A stretch of DNA of 64,000 bases from NCBI GenBank assembly GCA_031290395.1, contig JAITNN010000007.1, forward strand, positions 83,100 to 147,099. The letters run 5' to 3'. Source of the stretch: Mycoplasmataceae bacterium (GTDB taxonomy: Bacteria > Bacillota_I > Bacilli_A > Mycoplasmatales > Mycoplasmoidaceae). Shown one piece after another: positions 1 to 11,385 of the stretch. The notes below the pieces were generated by a model. It had not been told where the DNA came from. It worked only from the letters and a program-made list of their open reading frames with translations, and searched no databases. The position numbers and the translations under genes are program-made. Positions within the stretch are counted from its first letter, which is position 1, and the number at the start of each line of letters is the position of its first letter.

Positions 1-174
1 TTATATCAAGACTTTCTGGACGATAAATGAATCCCTATCCCGGGAGAGTTCGGTTTAATTGACATCATTATCATATCGTCAGTTGTTGGAGTGCTGGTTG
101 TACCAGGAATAGTATTAGCAATTGTCCTACCAATTAAATTACGTAAGCGTAAAAATATTAAACAGCCAAGTTAA
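1..174 (+). CDS. C-terminal end of a membrane protein (partial)
   Basis: The frame is open from base 1 to a TAA at 172-174 and contains one UGA read as Trp. The 57 residues visible are a short polar stretch, one strongly hydrophobic helix (about residues 19-45), and a basic tail rich in Lys and Arg. This is the usual end of an integral membrane protein with its C-terminus in the cytoplasm. The end overlaps the convergent tatD gene by 17 bp. The family cannot be recognised from this fragment. Confidence 0.6.
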
Positions 175-937
175 AGACATCGAGTGCATTTTGAAATAAA
201 CACTTAGCAATTGTTTCTTTATTCTTGCCCAATACTTTAGCAATTTCGTCCACTACATAAAGAATTTTTAATGGTGTATTAACTTTGCCACGCTCAGGCG
301 CAGGAGATAACCACGGTGCGTCTGTTTCGCTTAAGAGACGATTCATGGGTATTTCTTTAATAGCTTCTCTTAAATCTATTGCACTATTAAATGTAATCAC
401 ACCATTAATAGAAATGTAATAATCAAGTTCTACATAACGTTTTACTAAGGACGAATTACCAGTGAAACAATGAATAATAACTTTTAAACCTTTAGCGTGT
501 GCTTTTAAAATTTTAATTGCATCTTCGTGTGCATCTCGAATGTGCACCATTAGTGGTAATTTATATTTCTTAGCCAATTCGATATGTTTGATAAAGACGG
601 CTTCTTGAGCATCTTTATCAAAATTCTCGTAATGATAGTCTAACCCTGTTTCGCCAATCGCCACTATTTTTTTAGTACGATATTCTAATAGTAGTGATTC
701 AATCTCATCCATTGCAATTGCTAAATCAATTTTCTCAATGTCGTTTGGATGTAAACCAACGCAAGCATAAACGTTAGGAAACTCTTGGGCGTGTTTAATT
801 GCAATAGAACTAGTATCTACATTAGTACCAATATCTACATAGAAAATATTCTTCTCTGCACACTCAATTGAAATTTCTTTTGCTTGAGTATCTAGTGGAC
901 TATAGTTGGTGTGCGTGTGAACATCAAAATACTTCAT
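158..937 (-). CDS. tatD: TatD family metal-dependent hydrolase
   Basis: This 259-residue protein has the full TatD layout: an N-terminal HTHTNY metal-binding motif, GETGLDYHY near residue 96, the MVHIRDA and IIHCFTG histidine motifs, and SETDAPWLSP near residue 204. TatD proteins are TIM-barrel Mg-dependent 3'-5' exonucleases linked to DNA quality control. The length is normal for the family. Its ATG overlaps the mnmE stop in a TAATG arrangement, so it is the last gene of the serS-tmk-holB-mnmE operon, an order like that seen in other Firmicutes-related genomes. Identity is secure; the physiological substrate is not known from sequence. Confidence 0.93.
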   Translation of the reverse strand: MKYFDVHTHTNYSPLDTQAKEISIECAEKNIFYVDIGTNVDTSSIAIKHAQEFPNVYACVGLHPNDIEKIDLAIAMDEIESLLLEYRTKKIVAIGETGLDYHYENFDKDAQEAVFIKHIELAKKYKLPLMVHIRDAHEDAIKILKAHAKGLKVIIHCFTGNSSLVKRYVELDYYISINGVITFNSAIDLREAIKEIPMNRLLSETDAPWLSPAPERGKVNTPLKILYVVDEIAKVLGKNKETIAKCLFQNALDVFNLAV

Positions 938-2262
938 TACTTACCTACACAAAACTTTCTAAATAATTCATCAATAAAATTATATTCTTTAGAATGACCA
1001 GTAATGCGATGAATACTATCAAGGGCTCCATGCAAGTGTTCCATAGATAAATCTATTGGTTGTTTATCTTTGAGTAATGACTTTACTATTTGTAGTTCTT
1101 CCACAACATTTTGCATTAGGCCTATTGAACGATTGGATTGAAGAATTACACTTTGATTAATATTTAATGTAGATTTTTGAAATCTTTGTTTGATTTGTTT
1201 AATTAAATTATTGATTTTAGATTCTTTGGCGCTAACTTTAACACCACTTAAGTTTGCTCTATAAGGTAAGTCTGATTTATTAATAATTACAATATGTGGT
1301 TTGTTTTGAATTAGTTTCAAAATGTCTTTATCTTCTTGTGTTAATGGTTTAGATCCATCAGCTACAAATAAAATTAAATCAACATGAGTAATTGCTTCCA
1401 ACGTTTTATTCACACCTTGTTTTTCAATCGCATGCTTTGTTTGACGATAACCGGCCGTGTCTAAAAGGTTGATAGTAATACCTTCAAGATTAATTTTTTC
1501 ACTAATCACATCTCGTGTTGTCCCTGGTGTTTTGGAAACAATAGCACGTTCATTTTTGACAAAAGCGTTTAGCAAGGACGATTTGCCAACATTGGGTTTC
1601 CCAATGATTGCTACATTCACTCCATCACGCAATGGTATTACTTGAGTAGAATCATTAATTATCTGAGTACATGTTTTAATAAGATCATCGATAAATTGGT
1701 TAAATTTTTTTAATGTAATTTGTGGCACATCATCAAATTCTGGATAATCAATGTTTACTTCCACCTGACCAATTAATTTAAATAATTGTTCTCTTACAAT
1801 GTCTAATTTTTTAATAGTGGTAGCGTTCAATCCATTGTTCGCTAACTTAATAGCATTGTCGTTAGTCGCATTGATTAAATTATTAATGGCCTCTGCTTCA
1901 TGGATGCTAAGCTTATTGTTCATATAAGCACGTTGTAGAAATTCACCAGGTTGTGCCATGATACAACCCTTGCTAATTAATAATTGAATAATCTTGCGTG
2001 CTAAATAAATACCACCATGACAATTAATTTCTACAACATCTTCACCAGTAAACGATTTTGGTTTCACAAAAGTATTAATTAATACATGATCAATAACAAC
2101 TTTTTTATCAACGATATTGGTCTTTTGAATTTGATACCCTTTTCTTAATATCTTTGATGATGTAATTTTATTAATAATTAAAAAAGCATCATCACCAGAT
2201 AGTCTAACGATGTGTATGGCTCCATTCATCGGAGGAGTAGATAAAGCAACTAAAGTTTTCAT
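937..2262 (-). CDS. mnmE: tRNA modification GTPase MnmE
   Basis: MnmE with MnmG installs the 5-carboxymethylaminomethyl group on U34 of tRNAs reading split codon boxes. The 441-residue sequence shows an N-terminal tetrahydrofolate-binding domain beginning MKTLVALSTPP, an inserted G domain with GKPNVGKSS, DTAGYR and NKSD motifs, and the diagnostic C-terminal FCVGK with the conserved cysteine. Start and stop overlap holB and tatD as TAATG junctions, so translation is probably coupled. Folate for the reaction could come from the fhs and folD products in this window. Nothing is truncated. Confidence 0.96.
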   Translation of the reverse strand: MKTLVALSTPPMNGAIHIVRLSGDDAFLIINKITSSKILRKGYQIQKTNIVDKKVVIDHVLINTFVKPKSFTGEDVVEINCHGGIYLARKIIQLLISKGCIMAQPGEFLQRAYMNNKLSIHEAEAINNLINATNDNAIKLANNGLNATTIKKLDIVREQLFKLIGQVEVNIDYPEFDDVPQITLKKFNQFIDDLIKTCTQIINDSTQVIPLRDGVNVAIIGKPNVGKSSLLNAFVKNERAIVSKTPGTTRDVISEKINLEGITINLLDTAGYRQTKHAIEKQGVNKTLEAITHVDLILFVADGSKPLTQEDKDILKLIQNKPHIVIINKSDLPYRANLSGVKVSAKESKINNLIKQIKQRFQKSTLNINQSVILQSNRSIGLMQNVVEELQIVKSLLKDKQPIDLSMEHLHGALDSIHRITGHSKEYNFIDELFRKFCVGK

Positions 2263-3065
2263 TATTTATCACCTTGTAAGATAGTCCATATATTGTTAAA
2301 CAACAGCATTTTAATGGGATTCACTCTTACATTATCAACAAGTTTGAATAATTTTTCATTATTACTAACCAAAGCATTAAGCATTCTTAGGACTAACTCA
2401 ATTTGCTTGTAATCAAATTTCGTAAATTGTTCTTGCAGTGCTTTAATGGTTGGCAAGTTGTCTAGATTGTGCACAAAAGTATTTGCAAAATCGTAGATAG
2501 TGTAGAAGACTTTAGAATCTAACTGATTGATAATGTCATCATAACTGTAATAAGTTTTTTTAATGACATCTTTTTGATGTACATCCAAATTATATTTATT
2601 TAGGATTTCATCAAAAACTTGGAAATTACTTTTAAAAGTAAACATTTGGCACCTACTTTTAATGGTGGGTAGTACTAGGTTAATTGCTCTTGTTGTTAGA
2701 ATTGCATAAGTATCAGTGGGTGGTTCTTCTAAAAATTTTAATAATGAATTAATCGCTTGTTGGGTTGCATACTCTACACCTTTTATTACATAAAACTTCA
2801 CGCCACGAGATTCTACTGAACTACTAGAAAAACGATTAGAAATATTAAGTATTTCTTCTTTTTTAATGGTTCCTGCATAGCCATCAACTCTAATGATGTC
2901 AAAATAGGAATCATTATCGATTTTCTTACATCATTCACAATCATCGCCCGTACAAACAATGGATTTTATATATTTTTTTATAAATGAATTTAAATCGCAG
3001 AGTTTTGATTCTACTAATAAGATGGCATGTGGCTTATTTTTAGACTTAATAACATTATTCACCAT
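2262..3065 (-). CDS. holB: DNA polymerase III delta' subunit (clamp loader)
   Basis: The delta' subunit is part of the clamp loader that places the DnaN ring on DNA. The gene needs one UGA read as Trp. It starts at an ATG lying inside the end of tmk (11-bp overlap) and codes for 267 residues, short for a delta' protein. A Cys cluster (CTGDDCEWC, residues about 40-48) resembles the zinc module of clamp-loader subunits, and a later segment with QQAINSLLKFLEEPP is the conserved helix of delta'/tau proteins. No Walker A is visible, as expected for delta'. Position after tmk matches other Firmicutes. Confidence 0.85.
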
Positions 3066-3720
3066 AATGTTCCTTAATCTTTTGGATTACAAGAGCATAA
3101 ACAGATTTAAATACTGCGTCTATAGTTTTTGAAGCATCAATTTCAACAACCGTTTTATTACGATTTTCGTCAATAATCTTGCGATAACCTTCATACACTT
3201 TATGATGCATGCTCATAGTTTCTTGATCCAAACGGTTGACTTCTCTTAGCTCGTTGGCACGAATTCTTTCCATGCCTTGTTCGGGCGTAACCATAAGAAT
3301 CATCGTAAGACTTGGTAATAAACCATTAATACCAAAATTATTAACATCCCAAACTTCTTTAATACCTAAATTACGGGCATACCCTTGATAAACTAATGAT
3401 GAGTGAATATAACGATCACATAGCACAACTTTATCATTATCTAGATTAGGTTTAATAAAGTCTTGAACATGTTGTGCGCGACTAGCAGCAAATAATAAAG
3501 CTTCAGCGCGACCAGATATTTTGTATTCCATCTTGTTTAACAAAATATGTCTAATGTCTTCGGCGATTAAATTATTTTTACCACCAGGTTCTCGTGTTAA
3601 TACCACTTTAGAAGCATAACCATCTTTTTTCAATTGATCGTAAACAAGACCGATGATCGTAGATTTGCCACTACCATCAGGTCCTTCAAAAGTAATAAAT
3701 AAACCTTGTTTATTAATCAT
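3055..3720 (-). CDS. tmk: thymidylate kinase
   Basis: Thymidylate kinase phosphorylates dTMP to dTDP for DNA synthesis. The 221-residue protein has the P-loop FEGPDGSGKST near residue 12, TREPGG, the DRYIHSSLVYQG dTMP-binding motif and a LID-like segment near residue 155. Length is typical. Its start overlaps the small Cys-rich gene by 8 bp and its end overlaps holB by 11 bp, so it is embedded in a translationally coupled operon. Confidence 0.96.
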   Translation of the reverse strand: MINKQGLFITFEGPDGSGKSTIIGLVYDQLKKDGYASKVVLTREPGGKNNLIAEDIRHILLNKMEYKISGRAEALLFAASRAQHVQDFIKPNLDNDKVVLCDRYIHSSLVYQGYARNLGIKEVWDVNNFGINGLLPSLTMILMVTPEQGMERIRANELREVNRLDQETMSMHHKVYEGYRKIIDENRNKTVVEIDASKTIDAVFKSVYALVIQKIKEHYGE

Positions 3721-3855
3721 GCTTGACTCAAGTTGCTTGTTTTAAGCAAGCTGTAGGATGATCTAAACTAGCGTGTTTAGAAATACAATCACAGCACTTA
3801 GCGTGATTAACACATTGTTTGGTGCAAGGACATGGGTGTTGATTAGAACATGTCA

Positions 3856-3856
<1 letters not shown>
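3713..3856 (-). CDS. small cysteine-rich protein (DUF6485-like)
   Basis: This 47-residue protein has eight cysteines arranged as C, CPC, C, then the pair-plus-one cluster KCCDC, and one further Cys. The pattern resembles the small DUF6485-type proteins with a conserved KCCEC-V-x-HR core, probably binding zinc or iron. Resemblance is from memory of the motif, not a search. It starts exactly at the serS stop (TAATG) and overlaps tmk by 8 bp, so both junctions support it being translated. One UGA is read as Trp near the C-terminus. Function is unknown. Confidence 0.75.
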
Positions 3857-5127
<1,271 letters not shown>

Positions 5128-5153
5128 ATTTACTGCCTATCTTTAAGTCTCCA

Positions 5154-5180
5154 TATTATATTAAGTATTTTAATATAATA
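5154..5180. promoter_or_regulatory. back-to-back promoters in an 11-bp inverted repeat
   Basis: The segments 5154-5164 and 5170-5180 are perfect 11-bp reverse complements separated by 5 bp. Each arm contains a TATAAT: 5155-5160 on the minus strand (facing serS) and 5174-5179 on the plus strand (facing the gene at 5203). With the two -10 boxes 13 bp apart, each promoter's -35 region lies in the other promoter, so simultaneous use is sterically difficult. Confidence 0.65.
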
Positions 5181-5202
5181 AGTAAACCAAAAGGAGATGC
5201 AT

Positions 5203-5535
5203 ATGGAAAAGGTTAAATTGAATATTGAAATAGACAAAGATGTGTATGAAGCCATCAAACAACAATTTGAAGAAATGTCTAAAACCCTAGGCAGTAAGAT
5301 GACCGTGAGAAATGTCGATGATTATATTCAAACCATATTGGTATCTTGTGTAAAAAGTGGTGAACAAATGAAAAAGCTTGGTTCTAAATTAAATGATGTA
5401 TTTGAAAAGTTAGGTGGCATGGGCGACATTGATTTGGGTGATTTAGATATTGATGCCATACTCAATCCTAAAACTAAAAAAGTGGAAGAAAAGAAAGAGA
5501 TTGTGCAAACTAAGCCAACAAATTTAAAAAACTAA
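5203..5535 (+). CDS. conserved-looking small protein, function unknown
   Basis: I do not recognise this 110-residue protein. It opens with a beta-strand-like segment VKLNIEIDK followed by two predicted helices with a hydrophobic repeat (about residues 12-65), which is compatible with a ribbon-helix-helix-like fold, and ends in an acidic DIDLGDLDIDA stretch and a Lys-rich tail. The ATG at 5203 is preferred over 5197 because the Shine-Dalgarno AAGGAG at 5191-5196 abuts 5197 directly but is 6 bases from 5203. It is the first gene of a plus-strand run with the GT2-like, RDD and pcrA genes. Confidence 0.7.
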   Translation: MEKVKLNIEIDKDVYEAIKQQFEEMSKTLGSKMTVRNVDDYIQTILVSCVKSGEQMKKLGSKLNDVFEKLGGMGDIDLGDLDIDAILNPKTKKVEEKKEIVQTKPTNLKN

Positions 5536-5536
5536 C

Positions 5537-6475
5537 ATGAGTCTATCAATAATTTATCATATCTATAAAAATTCTAAAACACTTGAAGCTTCGCTTCAAA
5601 GTCTTTTAGATCAGACTGATAATAATTTTGAATTGGCATTAGTAAATGATGGTGCTATGCGTGGCGTTACACAAATACTCAAAAATATTAATATTCACAA
5701 TTTTAAGCACCTTACTTATTGTAAATGAAACCAGAACGTTGGACACTCTATATCATTTAACACGATTATCCATGACACCAAATCTGAATACGTTCACTAT
5801 AGTGGTTCAAATGCTATTTTTGATAAAGACTTTGTCAAAAAAATTAACTTACTTATATCTAAACACAAACCAGATGTCATTTCTTTTAACGAAGTGAATG
5901 CCGATGGCAGCATCCAAGAATTTAAAAAAAATAATACTAAAATGAATATGATGCTTCATTTATCAATGCGAGATAAAATATATCGAACACAATTATTGCG
6001 AGACAACAATATCTATTTAAATGAGAATGCATATTTCCCTTTGGTATTCGTGTATCAAATATTAATGGCATATAAGAAATGAATTATCGTAGATGATGTA
6101 AGTGCTACTTATCAGAAGAACACAACATTTACGTATAACTTGTATGATATCTTTGATCAAAATGATTACTTGCTAGAAAATTATAGAAATTCTACTTTTT
6201 GGAAATCTGTTTCGGATGTTATGGAATTCTTTATGATTTTGTATGTGATTAATGTTTTCCTACCAAGAATCTTTGACGCCTACCGTGACAAGCAAATTCG
6301 TAAACAAGCCATTGCTAAAGCCAACGAATGATTGAATCATAACATCCCCCAGTGACGTAAAAATAAAATATTAAATAGCAATAAAAATATCCAACCAGAA
6401 CTAACTAATAAATTTGCTAAAATTAAATTTAGTTTGTACTATTTAGTGAAATTTTTTAAGCAGAATAATTTGTAA
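5537..6475 (+). CDS. family 2 glycosyltransferase-like protein, degenerate
   Basis: The 312-residue protein (several UGA-Trp codons) starts like a GT-A family 2 transferase: SLSIIYHIYKNSKTLEASLQSLLDQT, then ELALVNDGA. The usual DxD metal site that would follow is not evident; the equivalent region reads YSGSNAIFDKDF. The C-terminal third has one hydrophobic stretch (FFMILYVINVFLP) followed by a basic tail, suggesting a membrane-associated enzyme or a non-catalytic relative. It begins 1 base after the preceding stop and its stop overlaps the next start (TAATG). Confidence 0.65.
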
Positions 6476-7227
6476 TGAATAACACAACCTTACCGAGTAT
6501 TAATCCTGTTGAAAATCCAAAAGCACGCTATGCATTAGCAAAAGCGTGAAACCGTATTTTTGCTAGAGCTATTGACACATTACTATTAACACTCGTCATT
6601 AGCGCCATTGCAATTTTAATTATTTACACAGATGCAGCTGGTCTATCTGGTGCATTTGATTTGACAGACAAATGACGCTACTTTCTTATTGGTTTGGAAT
6701 CTTGTATGTTAATGTTTTTCTATTTTTTAATCATACCTTTATGAACTAAAGGTCGTACATTGGGTTTATTCATATTCAAATTGAAAATTTATAACCTTAT
6801 ACCTACTAGAAATTTTTTTATAAATTTAATTAAACGTGAATTCTTTTTATGAATCATTTTAGCCCTAACTAATTTAGCTTTAGGTATTACTTTATGAGTT
6901 ATGAAAAATCCAACGGACTTTCTAAAAGCATTGTTGCTTCAAACTACTACGGATGATTCTAAAACAAAATTAAGTGCCGGTATTTTTCAAACATTATGAG
7001 GAATTAGTGGCGTATTTTTAGTTATTGTCATTATCCACATGTGTATATTTAATAAACGTCGTTGTTTTATTGATCACATTAGCGATACAGTAGTAATCAA
7101 ACTTGTTGATATTTCATCCAATGATCCAAATGCATCCGCTAATGCCAAGATGGTAAAAAACAAACGTAACTATGGATTGCCAGGGGAAATCGTCGCTGGA
7201 GCAGAAGACGAAATTAATTCCTTATAA
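6475..7227 (+). CDS. RDD family membrane protein
   Basis: This 250-residue protein has the RDD signature (RIFARAIDTLLL) at the start of the first of about four membrane helices, followed by a long cytoplasmic basic C-terminal region. RDD proteins are poorly characterised multi-spanning proteins, some implicated in ion transport. The frame needs several UGA-Trp codons. Start codon overlaps the stop of the GT2-like gene, indicating coupled translation, and pcrA follows 12 bases downstream. Confidence 0.8.
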
Positions 7228-7239
7228 TACCATCTCATA

Positions 7240-9426
7240 ATGTTGGAATTAACGAAGTTAAATCATCATCAATTAGAAGCTGTCACAGCTCCCGAAGGTC
7301 CTATCTTAGTTGTTGCAGGAGCTGGGACAGGAAAGACTCGCGTTTTAACTACACGCATTGCTTACCTTATTGACCATATGGGGTATGATAATAATAAAAT
7401 TTTAGCCATTACCTTTACTAATAAAGCTGCTAACGAAATGAGAACTAGGGTATTCAACATGGTTAATAATGTGTATGTCCCATGAATTGGTACGTACCAC
7501 GCTACATGTTTAAAAATATTAAAAGAGGATATTCAATATATTGGTAGAAAAAATAATTTTTCTGTCATTGATGATGAAGATCAATTATCTATATTGAGAG
7601 ATATATATAAGCGTGGTGGGCTTACTCAAAAAGATATGAAACCTAAAAAAGCTTTAGAAGTAATTGAAAAAGTGAAAATGAATGATATTCAATTGAATGC
7701 TATTAATTCACTTGATAAAGCAAAAGAACTTGGTATTTATAAATTTGATGAATTAAAAAATGTAAAGTATGTCAATCAAATGTATAACCAACGTTTACTT
7801 TCCGCTAATTTATTAGATTTCAACGATTTATTGTTACTTGCTTACAAATTGCTATCCGAACACGGTGAAGTGAGAAAAAAATGACAAACCATGTTTGACT
7901 ATATTCTTGTAGATGAATTTCAAGACACCAACGAATTACAATTTAACATTCTTAACTTATTAATCAACCAAGAAAAGAAAAATGTATTTGTTGTTGGTGA
8001 CCCAGACCAAACTATCTACACATGACGTGGGGCTTACCCCAATATTTTTAAAGACTACTTAGTAGAATATAAACAAACTAAAACTTATGTATTGGATTTA
8101 AACTATCGTTCTAGTCAAAATATTTTAAAAGTCGCTAATAGTTTAATTTCACACAATAGTGATCGAATTGATAAAGTATTAGTAACCGATAACGGCGAAG
8201 GTAACAATGTTGTGTTTTATAAAGGTGATTCAGATTATCATGAATCTAACTTTATTACCAAGCAAATTGTTAGTCTCACTAAAAATAAAAGCTATGACTA
8301 CAAGGATATTGTTATTTTATATAGAGCTAAATATCTATCTAGATCAGTGGAACAAGAATTAATTAATAACAATATCCCATATTATGTATTTGGTGCTGTG
8401 AGATTCTACCAAAGACGCGAAATAAAAGACTTAGTTGCATATTTGAAGCTCTTAACCAACCCCACTGATGAATTATCGTTAAAACGTGTCTTAAATGTTC
8501 CCACGCGAGGAATTGGTAATACTACAATGGATAACATTACCAAATATGCCAATGACAACCATATTAGTTTTGCTGAAGCTTTTTATTTAACTAATAGATC
8601 TGACTTTGACCCGCCATGACAAAAACCGGCAATTATTCAATTTATCAAATTGATTGATTCATTAATTTCATTAACAAAGGATAAAACGATTGCAGAATCA
8701 GTTCAATTAATCATAAAGGCTATCAATTATGAAGATCATATTAAAAGTTTGGAATTAGCAGAAGAACGTTTGGAAAATATTGATGAATTTATTAAATCTA
8801 TTACTGAATTTGAAACTAAACACAATACGCATAGTGTTGAAGAATTCTTGCACGAAATTAGTTTATATACAGATAGTGATGATAATACCATTAAAAATAA
8901 AGATGCTGTTTCATTAATGACAATTCACTATGCCAAAGGTACTGAAGCAAAAGTGGTATTTATCATAGGCATGAATGAAGGTATATTCCCATCTATCAAA
9001 ATGAATCGTGAAAACGACATTGAAGAGGAGCGTAGGATTGCATATGTTGGTATTACACGATCAATGGAAAAACTTTACTTGACATGTAATGTGGGTTTTT
9101 CGCCAATTTCTACATCCACATTGACAGTTTCGCGTTTTATCAAAGATGTAGGACACAAAAACTTAAGGGAAGAAATATCAGAAATGATTCCAATAAGCGA
9201 TGCGGACTTAAGCTGATACAGTTCTAAAGAAATTAAAACATTTGAGGATAACTATAACGAAACTGTGATTGAATTTAAAGTTGGCGACACAATTGCTCAT
9301 ACGATATTTGGTAGTGGTGTAGTCATAAGCATTAATGGCGACATGCTTGATGTTGCTTTTAAAGCACCATTTGGTGTGAAGTCTTTAATTAAAAATCACA
9401 AAGCAATTAAAAGATTAAAGAATTAA
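7240..9426 (+). CDS. pcrA: ATP-dependent DNA helicase PcrA/UvrD
   Basis: PcrA unwinds DNA 3'-5' in repair and rolling-circle replication. The 728-residue reading shows all SF1 motifs in order: Q motif (LNHHQLEAV), Walker A GAGTGKTR near residue 29, DEFQDTN (II), [13 protein letters not shown] (III), NYRSSQNIL (IV), a motif V written [11 protein letters not shown] rather than the usual SKGLEF, and [11 protein letters not shown] (VI). The C-terminal tail carries the Tudor-like FGSGVV segment that contacts RNA polymerase in Gram-positives. The end overlaps the convergent ABC ATPase gene by 4 bp. Confidence 0.94.
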
Positions 9427-10130
9427 ATGCGAACTTTATCTTTATATTTATTGTAAACACGATGCAAATCCACACCACGTTGGTGATTAAACTCAATTTT
9501 GACTTGCCCGTGTATTAATACGACAATATAGTCAGCATAATTTTGAATTTCATCTAGGTTGTGTGTAGAAATGAAAATACTTTTACCACACTTTTTAAGT
9601 TTGTTCATTAATTTATAAAACGTGTCCCTTGTATCTGGGTCCAAGTTTTCAGTTGGTTCATCCATAATGATTAATTCAGGGTCATGTATTAATGATTGAA
9701 TAATCATAACTTTCTTCTTTTGACCACTAGACATACTATTTAAATTAATATGTAAACGATTTTTAATATCAAACACTCGCTCGTAGTATTTAATTTCAGT
9801 TTTGATATCTCTGCGTTTCATACCAGATAACGAAGCCATCATCCTAATAAAAGATCGAGCTTTTACTTTAGGAAAGTTTTCTTTTTCTGGGACATAGCCG
9901 ATGAATTTATGTGATGCAATTTTCTTGGTGTTAAGACCATTTACAGTGATTTCACCACTATTGTATCTAAATAGGCCCATGATTGATTTAATGGTAGTAG
10001 TTTTACCAGCACCATTGGGTCCAATAAAAGCACATATCTTACCTTTGGGTACAGAGAAAGAAACATTGCGCAGAATTTTATCTTTACCAATGGCTTTATT
10101 TAACTTATGAACAACTAATATATTTTCCAT
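9423..10130 (-). CDS. ABC transporter ATP-binding protein (ABC-2 type)
   Basis: The 235-residue protein contains Walker A (GPNGAGKTTTIK), a Q-loop region, the signature written NSMSSGQKKKV, Walker B (LIIMDEPTENLDPDT) and the H-loop (ISTHNLDEI). The short length and pairing with a single six-helix permease gene 2 bases upstream indicate an ABC-2 exporter of unknown substrate. There is no solute-binding protein nearby. Confidence 0.9.
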   Translation of the reverse strand: MENILVVHKLNKAIGKDKILRNVSFSVPKGKICAFIGPNGAGKTTTIKSIMGLFRYNSGEITVNGLNTKKIASHKFIGYVPEKENFPKVKARSFIRMMASLSGMKRRDIKTEIKYYERVFDIKNRLHINLNSMSSGQKKKVMIIQSLIHDPELIIMDEPTENLDPDTRDTFYKLMNKLKKCGKSIFISTHNLDEIQNYADYIVVLIHGQVKIEFNHQRGVDLHRVYNKYKDKVRI

Positions 10131-10132
10131 AG

Positions 10133-10822
10133 TTAAGCCCCAATATTTACTTTTGAATTTAGAATAAATCCTAAAGTTAATACGCCGGCCGATAACGGTA
10201 AGAATATATACAACGGCACTTTAAAATATTGCCATTCATTATTAGCTTGCATTACTGGCGGTTGCTCAGTGGCATTCGCCATAACAAAACCAACTACATA
10301 ACTCAATGAAACAACTAATATCACAACACTGATTAGCATTTCCCTTAGATAAAAACGCATAGTTACACCACAACTTGCACCCAAAATAGCTAAAGTAAAC
10401 ATTGTTATGCAAAGTTTCCAAGGTACAACATACATCCCTGGATCTTCAACACTTAGTCTTTCATCTAATCGCCAGTAAAAAATACTGTTGGCGCCAGCTA
10501 AAATACCAGCAATTAAAAGAGCTAATAATACTTTTGCCAATAAATAACTACTTCGTCTTACCACCCTAGTTAAAATAAAAATACGGTCACTAGGGTTGGC
10601 TACAATCTCACCGAGAACTGAGCAAAAGAATCCAATAGACACTATACCAATCATGTGAGACATCATCTCTAATGTTCATGCTGGCATATCATTTAATGAT
10701 AGTGGCACAATCATAATGAAAGTAGCGTTCATTAAAATACAACCAGCCATAATAATCCAAGTTGCTGTTCTACTAAAAACAGCCATAGTGGCCTGCCCAA
10801 ATACTTTAAAGAATATTTTCAT
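10133..10822 (-). CDS. ABC-2 type transporter permease
   Basis: This 229-residue protein has about six hydrophobic segments and a cytoplasmic RVVRRSS loop, as expected for an ABC-2 permease paired with the ATPase encoded immediately downstream. The ATG at 10822 is the first in frame and lies 7 bases from a TATAAT, so the mRNA is probably leaderless. Substrate is unknown. Confidence 0.75.
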
Positions 10823-10829
10823 TACTAAA

Positions 10830-10837
10830 ATTATAAT
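10830..10837. promoter_or_regulatory. shared palindromic -10 for two divergent leaderless genes
   Basis: The 21-bp gap between divergent start codons contains the palindrome AAATTATAATTT. It gives TATAAT on the plus strand (10832-10837, 6 bases before ATG 10844) and on the minus strand (10830-10835, 7 bases before ATG 10822). Any -35 contacts would fall inside the opposite gene. Confidence 0.6.
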
Positions 10838-10843
10838 TTAAGA

Positions 10844-11383
10844 ATGGATAAAAATAGAATCATAAGATTAAGCATATTAAAAAAACGGTGAGCCCTATCT
10901 CCGTCTGCTAAAACACAATTGGATCATATTATTTATCTACATGCATTACAATCGATAAAATTAAAAAATCCAAAGAAATATATTGCACTATATTGACCCA
11001 TTGAAAATGAAGTAGATACAATTGCTTTAATACATGAACTGTTACAACAGCATCACAAGGTATGTATCCCATATATCAAGCATGATAAAATGGTATTCAA
11101 ACCAATTACATCTATTCATTTTGAATATGAATATTGAAAAAGTATGAGACAGCCTAGAATTAGATCAATTGTCCGCCCAGACGATATTGAATTAATGGTT
11201 TTACCCACTATTGGTTTTAACAAATCTAACCAGCGCATGGGATATGGTTTCCATTATTACAATAACTATTTGCACACAACTAAAAACATTTACACTATTG
11301 GTTTATCTTATGACTTTCAACGGAATGATGAGTTTATTACCACCAGTTATGATAAAATGTTAGACAAGGTTGTGACTAACTAA
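10844..11383 (+). CDS. 5-formyltetrahydrofolate cyclo-ligase
   Basis: The enzyme converts 5-formyl-THF to 5,10-methenyl-THF with ATP, feeding the one-carbon pool served by Fhs and FolD, whose genes are also in this window. The 179-residue protein has a basic N-terminus, an IALYWPIENEVDT segment and the family signature LPTIGFNKSNQRMGYGFHYY, where the usual Gly-rich D-x-x-G-x-R-x-G-x-G is relaxed. ymdB follows 2 bases downstream. Confidence 0.85.
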
Positions 11384-11385
11384 TA

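Noticed and set aside
2262..3065. Apparent frame breaks in holB, serS, pcrA, GH92, cstA and others
   Set aside because: All breaks are UGA codons at places where Trp fits the family. With UGA as Trp the genes are complete, so they are not pseudogenes.
5128..5196. T-box leader for serS
   Set aside because: The stretch before serS is too short and has no T-box core or antiterminator stems.
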